Positions 1 to 6,733 of a stretch of DNA of 33,224 nt are shown in pieces. Below the pieces are notes generated by a model that saw only the letters and a list, made by a program, of their open reading frames with translations, had not been told where the DNA came from and did no database searches. Both the position numbers and the translations under genes were made by a program. Every line of letters begins with the position of its first letter. The stretch's first letter is position 1. The stretch lies in contig NZ_ANAE01000101.1 of NCBI RefSeq assembly GCF_000341265.1, positions 1-33,224 on the forward strand, given 5' to 3'. Origin of the DNA: Nocardiopsis prasina DSM 43845 (GTDB taxonomy: Bacteria; Actinomycetota; Actinomycetes; Streptosporangiales; Streptosporangiaceae).

Positions 1-89
1 CGCCTCAGGGTGAGGAGCCCGTGGGCCTTGCCGCCCAACAGTTCCGGGCCCTGCTCGACCCGTGCCGAGAGCGGATGGGTCCACGTCAT
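1..89 (-). CDS. PEP/pyruvate-binding protein, pyruvate phosphate dikinase-like (5' end only)
   Basis: Only the first 29 codons lie in the window; the gene runs off the left edge on the minus strand. The visible peptide begins MTWTHPLSARVEQ and continues ELLGGKAHGLLTL. The block G-G-K-A-x-G-L-x-x-L at about residues 19-28 is the N-terminal signature of the ATP-grasp (PEP/pyruvate-binding) domain of pyruvate phosphate dikinase and PEP synthase. The ATG at 87-89 has a GGAAAGG ribosome-binding site about 7 bases upstream and starts 23 bp after the stop of the MarR-like gene, so the two form one transcription unit. Whether it is a full dikinase, a PEP synthase or a rifampin phosphotransferase-like protein cannot be judged from this fragment. 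Confidence 0.7.
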   Translation of the reverse strand, partial: MTWTHPLSARVEQGPELLGGKAHGLLTLR

Positions 90-112
90 CGCGATCGCCT
101 TTCCTGGGTCCG

Positions 113-745
113 TCAGTACCGGGGGATGCCGAGGGTGGCCAGAAGATCCTCGTGGAGCTGGGCCCACACCGCGTGGTAGGAGGTCGTGCCGTCCGCGACC
201 TGGTCAAGGGCCCCCGCCCGGGCACGGGTGAGCGCGCCGGAGAGCCGGCCCCGGTAGCGGCCGAAGCGGACCAGGCGCGCGGACAGGTCGGCGCAGACGG
301 TCGTGAGGCGCTGGTCGAGGTCGGAGAACAGGTCGAGGACCCGGGCGTCGTGGCCCGCGTCGGTGTGGTCGTTCGCGGTCGGTACGCCGTCCACGAGCCG
401 TAGCTGCCAGGCCGTGCAGAGGTCGAGCAGCTCCGGGTTGAGTTCGATGAAGCCCTCGTGGGCGCGTTCCACGAGGGGGCGGGTGCCGGTGGTGCCCAGT
501 TCGGCGGCGATCCGTGTGGCGCCCTCCGCGCGTCCGGCCTCGCTCAGTCCCCAGCCGCCGAAGGTCCCTCCGGTGCGGGTGACCAGTCCTGAGAGGGCCA
601 GGTCGATCAGCTCGGACTCGACCTCGTCCTCGCTGAGACCGGTCGCCTCGGCGAGCCGTGTGGTGCCGGAGAACCCGGCGCAGCGCAGGGCGTGCAGGAC
701 CAGCAGGTCCGCCTCGGTGGTGTGCGGTGTGGTCTCGGGCTCCAT
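113..745 (-). CDS. MarR-like winged-helix regulator
   Basis: A 210-residue soluble protein. Residues about 11-65 look like a winged helix-turn-helix: LLVLHALRCAGFSG, then LAEATGLSEDEVESELIDLA, then a wing (TRTGGTFGGWGLSEAGRAE). The remaining ~140 residues are helical, with many Leu and Arg, and could be a dimerisation or ligand domain. It is longer than a typical MarR protein (~150 residues). The ATG is preceded by a GGAAGGGAAGG ribosome-binding site. The gene lies directly ahead of the PEP/pyruvate-binding gene, so it probably controls that gene and itself; a partial inverted repeat upstream (769-792) is a possible operator. The ligand is unknown, and the MarR label rests on the fold pattern only. 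Confidence 0.75.
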   Translation of the reverse strand: MEPETTPHTTEADLLVLHALRCAGFSGTTRLAEATGLSEDEVESELIDLALSGLVTRTGGTFGGWGLSEAGRAEGATRIAAELGTTGTRPLVERAHEGFIELNPELLDLCTAWQLRLVDGVPTANDHTDAGHDARVLDLFSDLDQRLTTVCADLSARLVRFGRYRGRLSGALTRARAGALDQVADGTTSYHAVWAQLHEDLLATLGIPRY

Positions 746-768
746 GGCCTTCCCTTCCGAGTTCTCGA

Positions 769-792
769 TTCAAGATACTGTAATCATCTGAA
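769..792. promoter_or_regulatory. Possible operator of the MarR-like gene
   Basis: An AT-rich imperfect inverted repeat just upstream of the MarR-like gene: TTCAAGAT on the left and ATCTGAA on the right, separated by 9 bases, with one base inserted in the left arm. It stands out in otherwise very GC-rich DNA and lies 24-47 bp before the start codon. MarR-type proteins usually bind such repeats over their own promoters. No clear -35/-10 pair was recognised. Confidence 0.35.
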
Positions 793-871
793 TGGTGAGA
801 ACATGTGAAATCGAGGCCTGGTGCCCGCCGTGGCGGGGTCCACCGTGCGGGGGTGTTTGGGTGTTCGCCCA

Positions 872-903
872 GGGGTGCGTCCCTCCGAGAGGGGACGCAC
901 CCC
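872..903 (-). terminator. Hairpin terminator after the YCII gene
   Basis: A perfect 12-bp stem, GGGGTGCGTCCC (872-883) with GGGACGCACCCC (892-903), around an 8-base loop. It begins 16 bp past the stop of the minus-strand YCII gene and has no U-tract, as is common in high-GC actinomycetes. Confidence 0.65.
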
Positions 904-918
904 CGCGGGTGTCCGGGG

Positions 919-1215
919 TCAGAACTCCTTGGCGAGCGGGCCCAGGACTGGGATCCACTCCCGCACCGAGACGTCGGCGACCAGGCCTTCGATGCGGAAC
1001 GGGTCGGGCTCGGTGCGGGTCAGGGCCTCCTGGGCGGAATCCGCCCGGAAGAGCAACAGGGCGCCGGGGGCGTCGTCGGGGCCGAAGGGGCCCGAGCAGA
1101 GGTTGACGTCCTGCTGGGAGAGCTCGTCCAGGTAGGCGCGGTGTGCGGGACGGTGCTGGTCGCGCGCCTCGGTGCTGTTCTCGGCGTAGGTGTAGGTGAC
1201 GGCGTAGACGGCCAT
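919..1215 (-). CDS. YCII-related (YciI-like) small protein
   Basis: A 98-residue protein with the compact ferredoxin-like YCII layout: an N-terminal strand (MAVYAVTYTYAE), the helix block DQHRPAHRAYLDEL with His21 and His25, a central LCSGPFGPDDAPGALLLFRA strand-turn-strand, and a late EPDPFRIEGLV segment with the conserved Asp-Pro. YciI-family proteins are small cytosolic proteins with a pocket often lined by a His-Asp pair, but their reactions are mostly unknown. The ATG has a strong AGGAGG site 7 bases upstream. It is a single gene followed by its own terminator and shows no operon link to its neighbours. Confidence 0.85.
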   Translation of the reverse strand: MAVYAVTYTYAENSTEARDQHRPAHRAYLDELSQQDVNLCSGPFGPDDAPGALLLFRADSAQEALTRTEPDPFRIEGLVADVSVREWIPVLGPLAKEF

Positions 1216-1440
1216 GGCGGGTGCCTCCTGTCGGGCTGCCCGGGGGCAGGGTGGTCGGTTCGGAGCCAGGATGTCAGGTCCCGTGCTGGTGGGGTCGGGG
1301 CCGGGGTGTTCGCACTGGCCAGATCGGCGTCAGGGGAGTCCGTGCTCACCCGCACCCTGAGAATCCCCCCGTGCCTTCAACACCGTCTCCGCCGCGCTCA
1401 CCGTCGCCGGGATCGCCCGCCCCGCCGAACGCACCCGCCC

Positions 1441-3510
1441 TCAGGACCGGTCCAGGGCCTGATCCATCCGCGTGCCCAGGGATTCGGCGAGCAACCGGGC
1501 GTAGGTCTCGGTGAGGTGGTGCGAGTCCCGGTAGACCACCACGTTCCCCACGACGGCCGGACAGGAGTCGTCCGTGCAGATCAGGTCGTTGAGGTTGACC
1601 AGTTCGGCCCCCTCGACCTCCGTCACCGCCAGCTCCTGGGGGTCGTCCAGCTCCAGCGCGGCCGACGCCGGCCGGTCACAGGCGGCGAGGTCGTCCGCGT
1701 ACTTGGCGAGGCAGTCGAGCACGTCCGAGGTCGTGCGGGGGGTGTCCCGGATCGCGATGATCGGGGTGTCCGGCCCGGAGACCTCCTCCCACAGCTCGGC
1801 CATTCCCTCCGCCATGGCGTCCCGCGCCTCCGGGCCGGACTCGAAGCCGTACGGGAGACCGGCAGCCGAGGAACTGGTCACCACCAGGTCCGGCCCCATT
1901 TCCTCGATCTCGTCGACCACCGCCCGGTTCCACTCCTGGCACTCCTCGTAGGGAGCCCCCTCGCGGCCCATCTCGGCGGCCGTGAACGCGCAGGCCGACT
2001 TGTTGAACACCACCAGGCGCCACCCCCGCTCCTGTGCCAGCGAGTCCAGGGCGGGGAACCACTGGGTGCTGTGGGAGTCCCCGGTGAGCGCCACCGTGGT
2101 CTCCGCGTCGTCGGAGCCGTAGACACACGGATCCGAGGGGTCGCGTTTGTCGAAGCCCGCGTGGCATCCGTCGTCGTACGCCTCGGGGGTGTCATCCTCC
2201 GCGCCGATCGGTGAGGGGTACATCCACGCCCCCTCGGGAGAGGGCAGTCCGATCCCCTTCGGCCCCACATGCACGGTCGGGTCGAAGTCGCTCGCCTGGA
2301 AGCGCTCCACGCGCAGCAGACCCGCGGCGGAGACCGCGGCCACGGAGAGGACGCCCGCCAGGGCCACGGCCAACGCGCCGCGACCGGTGCGCACCAGGCC
2401 CTGCCGGGCCACCGGGTCCTCCACCCACAGCTTGGTCAGCCACGCCAACAGGACCGACGAGGCCGCGACCGCCGCGATCCCCAGCGGTCCCAGGGTCTGC
2501 CTCTCCAGTACGACCAGGGCGAACACGATCAGCGGCCAGTGCCACAGGTACAGGGCGTAGGAGATGTCACCGACGAACCTCGCCGGTCCCGTGCTCAGCA
2601 CCATCGCCGCGGAGGGGCCCTCCGGGCTTTCGGCGGCGATCACGGCCACGCACCCCAGCACGGGCAGCAGCGCCGCGTACCCGGGGAAGGGGGTGTCGGA
2701 GTCGTAGAGCACCGCGGAGGCGACCACGGCGGCCAATCCCGCCCACCCCAACGGCAGCCGCAGCGCACGCGGCAGTCCCCGGTCGGCCAGGTACACCGCC
2801 AGGAGCCCGCCCGCCGCCAGTTCCCAGGCCCGGGTGGTGGGCAGGAAGTAGGCGGAGGGGTCGCCACTCGCGGTCATCGCCACCGAGCACACCAACGAGG
2901 CGGCGAACACCGAGGCCAGCACCACCGTGAGCACCCGGAGCCCACCGGAGCGCCCACGCAGGAAGAGCGCCCACAGCACGAACAGCAGCGGCCAGAGCAC
3001 GTAGAACTGCTCCTCCACCGACAGCGACCAGAAGTGCTGCACCGGGCTGGGAGCCGTCTCCGCCGCCAGGTAGTCCAGAGTCTGGTTGGCCAGGTACAGG
3101 TTCTCCACGTACGCGGCGGAGGCCAGCGTCTGCCAGGCGGCGTCGCCCAGCCGGGTCACCGGCAGGAGCACCAGGGCGGCGGCCCCCGTCGTCAGGAGCA
3201 CAACGGTCGCGGCAGGGAGCAGGCGCCTGACCCGTCGCACGTAGAACCCGGCCAGCGACACCCGGCCGTGCTCCCGCACCTCGCGTAGGAGCAGCGAGGT
3301 GATGAGGAAGCCGGAGATCACGAAGAACACGTCGACGCCCACGTAGCCGCCCGGCAGCAGATCCGGGTTCAGGTGGTAGACGAGCACGAGCAGCACGGCG
3401 ACGGCGCGCAGCCCCTGCACCTCGGGTCGGAAGCGGCTCCCACGACCCCGGGGCCCGGTCCGCTCCGAGGCGGATCGGACCTGCGGCGAAGTGAAGTCGG
3501 GTGATCGCAT
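1441..3510 (-). CDS. Acyltransferase-3 / SGNH fusion membrane protein (OafA-like O-acetyltransferase)
   Basis: A 689-residue integral membrane protein. The first ~380 residues form an acyltransferase-3 domain with about ten TM helices and the family blocks RPEVQGLRAVAVLLVLVYH, GGYVGVDVFFVISGFLIT, FWSLSVEEQFYVLWPLL and SYALYLWHWPLIVF. The rest is an extracytoplasmic SGNH hydrolase-like domain with the nucleophile block ALTGDSHSTQW and the catalytic Asp-x-x-His in YRDSHHLTETYA near the C-terminus. Such fusions transfer acyl (usually acetyl) groups from the cytosol to cell-surface glycans such as cell-wall polymers, exopolysaccharide or peptidoglycan. The frame stays open to 3717, but the extra 69 residues are low-complexity and lack a family match, so the ATG at 3508-3510 was chosen although its ribosome-binding site is weak. 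The acceptor is unknown. Confidence 0.9.
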   Translation of the reverse strand: MRSPDFTSPQVRSASERTGPRGRGSRFRPEVQGLRAVAVLLVLVYHLNPDLLPGGYVGVDVFFVISGFLITSLLLREVREHGRVSLAGFYVRRVRRLLPAATVVLLTTGAAALVLLPVTRLGDAAWQTLASAAYVENLYLANQTLDYLAAETAPSPVQHFWSLSVEEQFYVLWPLLFVLWALFLRGRSGGLRVLTVVLASVFAASLVCSVAMTASGDPSAYFLPTTRAWELAAGGLLAVYLADRGLPRALRLPLGWAGLAAVVASAVLYDSDTPFPGYAALLPVLGCVAVIAAESPEGPSAAMVLSTGPARFVGDISYALYLWHWPLIVFALVVLERQTLGPLGIAAVAASSVLLAWLTKLWVEDPVARQGLVRTGRGALAVALAGVLSVAAVSAAGLLRVERFQASDFDPTVHVGPKGIGLPSPEGAWMYPSPIGAEDDTPEAYDDGCHAGFDKRDPSDPCVYGSDDAETTVALTGDSHSTQWFPALDSLAQERGWRLVVFNKSACAFTAAEMGREGAPYEECQEWNRAVVDEIEEMGPDLVVTSSSAAGLPYGFESGPEARDAMAEGMAELWEEVSGPDTPIIAIRDTPRTTSDVLDCLAKYADDLAACDRPASAALELDDPQELAVTEVEGAELVNLNDLICTDDSCPAVVGNVVVYRDSHHLTETYARLLAESLGTRMDQALDRS

Positions 3511-3674
3511 GCCGTCATACTGCGCCTCGTCGGAGCTCTTGGGGAGCGAACTCGGGAGACCTTTCGCCAGTGTTTCCTGAGTTTTCGCCCTCCCGAGGGA
3601 CACCGCTACGACCACGTTGCCCCGGGACCCTCCGGCGACCCCACCGGGCGGCGCCGGAACCGATCCGCGCGAGG

Positions 3675-3709
3675 GTTTCCCGTTTCCCCTGGGAAAGACT
3701 GCGGGAAAC
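3675..3709. repeat. Four GTTTCCC boxes in two inverted pairs
   Basis: Two head-to-tail copies of GTTTCCC (3675-3681 and 3682-3688) are followed by two inverted copies: GGGAAAG (3691-3697, one mismatch) and GGGAAAC (3703-3709). The outer arms also pair as GTTTCCCG/CGGGAAAC. The whole is a nested palindrome that could be a cooperative operator or an RNA hairpin. It sits roughly midway between the divergent acyltransferase and TIR genes. Confidence 0.5.
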
Positions 3710-3782
3710 AAGCCCAACGGCCTTTCTGGATCGACGGTTTGGGCACATTATCGGAGCGCTGGCAAAAGAGGGAGGCGGCTAT

Positions 3783-3809
3783 ATGGGACGCCGTCATAAT
3801 CCCTTCTGA
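3783..3809 (+). CDS. Possible eight-residue leader peptide upstream of the TIR gene
   Basis: ATG at 3783 starts a frame of eight codons (MGRRHNPF, then TGA). A clean GGGAGG lies 8 bases upstream, a better ribosome-binding site than many full genes here. The frame ends 51 bp before the TIR start. It could be a translated leader affecting TIR operon expression, or chance. Nothing in the peptide suggests a classical amino-acid attenuator beyond two adjacent Arg codons. Confidence 0.2.
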   Translation: MGRRHNPF

Positions 3810-3860
3810 TTGCCAGTCGAGTCAGGTGATGAAGATGTCGTTGAGCGCGGAGGAATGTCC

Positions 3861-4625
3861 ATGCACGGCTGTTTCGTGAACTATCGAACCGGCGACGGAG
3901 AGCAGGTCGCGGCACTCATCGGCCGAGAACTCTCCCAGCGGTTCGGTGAGGACGAGGTGTTTAGGGCCAGTGATTCGATTCCGGCCGGAGCCGACTTCGA
4001 ACAGCGGCTTCGAAAAGCTGTGCGAGCGTGCGAGGTGCTGTTGGCGATCGTCGGTCCCCGATGGCTGGAGAAGCGAGAAAGCGACGGGTTGAGGGCGATC
4101 GACGACCCGCGCGACTGGACGCGCTGGGAGATCGCCGCGGCCTTCGAAGCGGGGGTGACGGTGATCCCCGTGCTGAGCGAGTCCACCCCGCGTCTACGTG
4201 CCGCAGACCTGCCCGACGAACTCGCCCCGCTCGCCCGCTGCCAGTACCGGCGGCTGCGTCACCGGAACAGCGGCACCGACCTCGACGAGATCGCCGAGGC
4301 CGTTCTCGTCGCCGCCCCTGAGCTGGAGGAACGAGTGCGCGCCCGCGAAGAGGAACGGGCCACGCAGGAGAGGACAGCGACCGGCACGGGCAACACCATG
4401 GGCGATGTCAGGGGGATCGCTATCCAGGCCAGGGACTACCGAAACGACGGAGTGGTCGTCAACGGCGAACACGCGACCACCCACACCGGAACTGGGGACA
4501 TCAACCAGAACTCCACCGTGAACCACGTCGCGGGAGACCACAACTCGACCGTCAACAACGTGTCCGGTGACCAGCGGGTCAGGGACCAGATCTCCGGCCG
4601 CGTCGACAGGCGGGGGCGCGAGTGA
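3861..4625 (+). CDS. TIR-domain protein with C-terminal amyloid-like adaptor module
   Basis: A 254-residue protein. Residues 1-150 form a TIR domain: first strand GCFVNYRTGDGE, BB-loop-like FRASDSIPAGADF (34-46), a LLAIVGPRWL strand (60-69), DWTRWEIAAAFEAGVTVIPVL (85-105) in which Glu90 is the best candidate for the NAD-cleaving glutamate, and a final helix near 140-150. A charged helical linker (153-171) follows. Next come GDVRGIAIQARDY (181-193) and an Asn/Thr/Gly/Val-rich module (200-234) that recurs in the next protein. Bacterial TIR domains often cleave NAD+ or make cyclic ADP-ribose signals after clustering; that activity here is inferred. The ATG at 3861 was chosen because GGAGG lies 7 bases upstream and TIR strand 1 starts at once; the ATG at 3855 is too close to it. 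The stop overlaps the next start (GTGA). Confidence 0.85.
   Translation: MHGCFVNYRTGDGEQVAALIGRELSQRFGEDEVFRASDSIPAGADFEQRLRKAVRACEVLLAIVGPRWLEKRESDGLRAIDDPRDWTRWEIAAAFEAGVTVIPVLSESTPRLRAADLPDELAPLARCQYRRLRHRNSGTDLDEIAEAVLVAAPELEERVRAREEERATQERTATGTGNTMGDVRGIAIQARDYRNDGVVVNGEHATTHTGTGDINQNSTVNHVAGDHNSTVNNVSGDQRVRDQISGRVDRRGRE
4458..4562 (+). repeat. Shared adaptor module, copy 1 (C-terminus of the TIR protein)
   Basis: Encodes TIR-protein residues 200-234, starting VNGEHATTHTGTGD and continuing INQNSTVNHVAGDHNS. By direct alignment 25 of 35 residues match copy 2 in the next gene, and the DNA is also visibly similar, pointing to duplication or continued exchange. Within the copy there is a rough internal periodicity of N-S-T-V-N and G-D elements, as in short beta-arch or amyloid-forming motifs. 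Confidence 0.8.
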
Positions 4626-6733
4626 CGACCCAGGAGACCGAACGCCCGCAGGGGGAGGCGGGCACGTCCGTGAACGGCGAGCATGCCACCACCCACGCCG
4701 GAACGGGCGACGTCAACCGGGACTCGACCGTCAACCGCGTCGCCGGCGACTGGAACTCCCAGACCAACTACTACCTCAGTCATTCCGACGTCGGCTCCTA
4801 CTCGGCGCGCCTCAGCCTCGATGCCGAAGGCCGGGTGCGCTACGTCAAGGAACGCAGGGTCGTCCCCGGGGACCGGTTGGTCACCCTCCGAGGGCGGTTC
4901 GTCGCGCCGGACGGTTTCCAGGAGGAGGAGTGCCGCGCCGACATCGTCCGCCACGGGGCGGTCGTCCTCAGCGCCTCACCCGGTGACGGAGCCAGGTCCG
5001 CTGCTCTGATGATCCTGGCCCCCAGAAACGCTGAGTCGGACCAGGACGTCCGGGACGATCTCGTCGAGACCGGCGCCGATGGTCGGCCGGTTCTTGGCGT
5101 GGAACCGCTTGAGGACGGGGGCCGCCTGCTCGTCGACCTCACCAGGGAGAGCGGGGTCTCTCCGTTTTCTGTGCGCGATGAGCTGGAGAGGCTGCGGGTA
5201 CGGGGTCACCGCTCGGCAGCCTCCCTCGTGGTGCTGGTGGAGCGCGGGGACGAGGAGGGACTTCCCGAGTCCCTGAAGGACCGGGTGGTGCCCCTCAACC
5301 GTCCCGATCCGCTCGCCGTGTTGGATCGGCACCTCGGCTCCCGGGACGTGCCCGGGTTCTTCCCCGACCGCGCCGCGCACGACGTCCGGGTGTGGGCCGG
5401 CACCGCCTCCATGGGCGAGATTGAGAGGGTTGCCAGGCGCGCGGCGGCCGCTCGCAGGGAAGCCGCGGGCGCCGGGACGATCGACGACTGGCTGAGAGAG
5501 GCCCTGGAGACCGGGGGACCGCCCCCGCCGGAGAACCTGGAGGACACCAAGGGGAGGGCCCGGGCTATTCTGCTCGCCGCCTCACTGATGGAGGGGGCAC
5601 TGGTCGAGCACCTGGCCGTCGGTGTGGAGTCCCTGCTCTCCCAGATCTCCTTCCCCGAAGATGAGACGCCGCTGCTCAACCGCCCGGGATTCCAGGAGGA
5701 GTTGCGCCTCGCCGGGATCGTGGTGGGGCCTGAACGGAGGGTGCGCTTCTCACGCCCGGGGCGCGGGAGAGCGCTGCGCTCGGCGCTCTGGGACGCCCAC
5801 CCCCGACTCCACTCCGCGTTTGGCCAGTGGGTGGACACCCTCATGGCCGCCGAGCCCCTGTCGCACGCGGATCGGGACCGGGTCGCGAAGCGGTGGGCCG
5901 ACCAGACGCTGCGGATCGCGGACCCCGGGGCGGTCTTCCTCCGCGCCGAGTTCTGGTCCGTCCAGCAAAGACGGAGTGCCCCGCAGGCAGCCCTGTTGCT
6001 CACGAAGGTGCTGAGGCACGAGAAGTACGGGCGTGCTGGTCGCCAGTTCCTCTACACGAAGGCGCAGAGCGCGACGCTCACGCCGGGCTGGGGGGAGGTG
6101 CTCGTCGCGGTGTGCGCGCAGGAGTTGGCCGAGACCCATCCGGGGCAGGCCGTCACCAGACTGCACCTGCTCGCACGGAACAAGGAAACGGCGGTGGCCG
6201 ACGCGGCCCGCGCCGAACTGGGCACCCTGGCGATGAAGGCCCCCTTGTACCTCCAACTCCTCCGCAGGGTCTGCGAGCGTCTCCATGACCACGGCTCCAA
6301 GCCGGACTGGCAACACGACACGGAACGGGACCTGCTCTGGGACCTGGCCGATCCTGATCGGATAGCCGACGTCCAGCGAGGCCGACACGACAGCTGCGAA
6401 GTGCGGCGGTGGCTCACCGAGGGGTTGGGTGCCCTCTTCCGCCGTGAACGCGCCTTGACGAAGACCTACGCGGCCCGGTGGATCGGGTCCGGGCGGCCGC
6501 TGATGGAGGTCCTCGTGGACGCCTCCGTCCTCGCGGGGACGCTCCCGCCGCTCTACACCGCCGGGCTGCGCTGGGCCGACGGGGCGGCGACCCCGGAACA
6601 ACGAGAGCTCCACCGGGCGGACGGCGAACTCCTCGTTCGTATGGTCGACGCCGCCGAGGGCCTGGGCGGTCGTGAGTCATCGGTGGCGGGCACCTCGACC
6701 CCGGCTGGAACACCGAGGAGGGAGAACGGATGA
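4622..6733 (+). CDS. Large partner protein with adaptor module and decayed P-loop-like segment (STAND-like, unassigned)
   Basis: A 703-residue protein of no family I can name with certainty. Residues 17-51 carry the module shared with the TIR protein. Residues ~57-112 look like a small beta-rich segment. The stretch 112-132 (HGAVVLSASPGDGARSAALMI) sits where a Walker A strand-loop-helix would be, but lacks the GxxxxGK[ST] signature. RLLVDLT (168-174) and SLVVLVER (201-208) could be the following core strands. From ~260 onward the protein is mainly helical with repeated Leu/Ala/Arg patterns, suggesting a sensor or scaffold. There is no signal peptide or TM segment. The GTG start at 4622 overlaps the TIR stop by 4 bases and its own stop overlaps the next start, so all three genes are probably translationally coupled. 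A sensor/scaffold role for TIR activation is inferred from context. Confidence 0.8.
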   Translation: MTTQETERPQGEAGTSVNGEHATTHAGTGDVNRDSTVNRVAGDWNSQTNYYLSHSDVGSYSARLSLDAEGRVRYVKERRVVPGDRLVTLRGRFVAPDGFQEEECRADIVRHGAVVLSASPGDGARSAALMILAPRNAESDQDVRDDLVETGADGRPVLGVEPLEDGGRLLVDLTRESGVSPFSVRDELERLRVRGHRSAASLVVLVERGDEEGLPESLKDRVVPLNRPDPLAVLDRHLGSRDVPGFFPDRAAHDVRVWAGTASMGEIERVARRAAAARREAAGAGTIDDWLREALETGGPPPPENLEDTKGRARAILLAASLMEGALVEHLAVGVESLLSQISFPEDETPLLNRPGFQEELRLAGIVVGPERRVRFSRPGRGRALRSALWDAHPRLHSAFGQWVDTLMAAEPLSHADRDRVAKRWADQTLRIADPGAVFLRAEFWSVQQRRSAPQAALLLTKVLRHEKYGRAGRQFLYTKAQSATLTPGWGEVLVAVCAQELAETHPGQAVTRLHLLARNKETAVADAARAELGTLAMKAPLYLQLLRRVCERLHDHGSKPDWQHDTERDLLWDLADPDRIADVQRGRHDSCEVRRWLTEGLGALFRRERALTKTYAARWIGSGRPLMEVLVDASVLAGTLPPLYTAGLRWADGAATPEQRELHRADGELLVRMVDAAEGLGGRESSVAGTSTPAGTPRRENG
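4670..4774 (+). repeat. Shared adaptor module, copy 2 (N-terminus of the partner protein)
   Basis: Encodes residues 17-51 of the 703-residue protein, starting VNGEHATTHAGTGD and continuing VNRDSTVNRVAGDWNS. It is the counterpart of the TIR C-terminal copy. The arrangement, with the module at the effector's C-terminus and at the partner's N-terminus in adjacent genes, is the one used by known bacterial amyloid signalling motifs. Confidence 0.8.

Larger units (their letters stand above)
3511..3860. other. Divergent control region, acyltransferase / TIR operon
   Basis: This 350-bp stretch separates the minus-strand acyltransferase gene from the plus-strand TIR operon. It holds the four-box GTTTCCC cluster (3675-3709), a noticeably AT-richer segment from about 3715 to 3810, and an eight-codon reading frame with a good ribosome-binding site (3783-3809). 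The -10-like hexamers CATTAT (plus, 3746-3751) and GATAAT (minus, same place) have no convincing -35 partners, so promoter positions remain open. Confidence 0.6.

Noticed and set aside
805-2214. Long plus-strand open frame (469 codons) across the YCII and acyltransferase genes
   Set aside because: It is antisense to two clear gene families, and its translation is Gly/Arg/Val-rich without domains. Such frames are common in very GC-rich DNA.
3511-3717. N-terminal extension of the acyltransferase by 69 codons
   Set aside because: Low-complexity, upstream of the conserved first TM block, and overlapping the GTTTCCC cluster.
4955-5040. Intact Walker A in the 703-residue protein
   Set aside because: The loop reads SPGDGARSA; the essential GK[ST] is absent, so I do not call it an NTPase.
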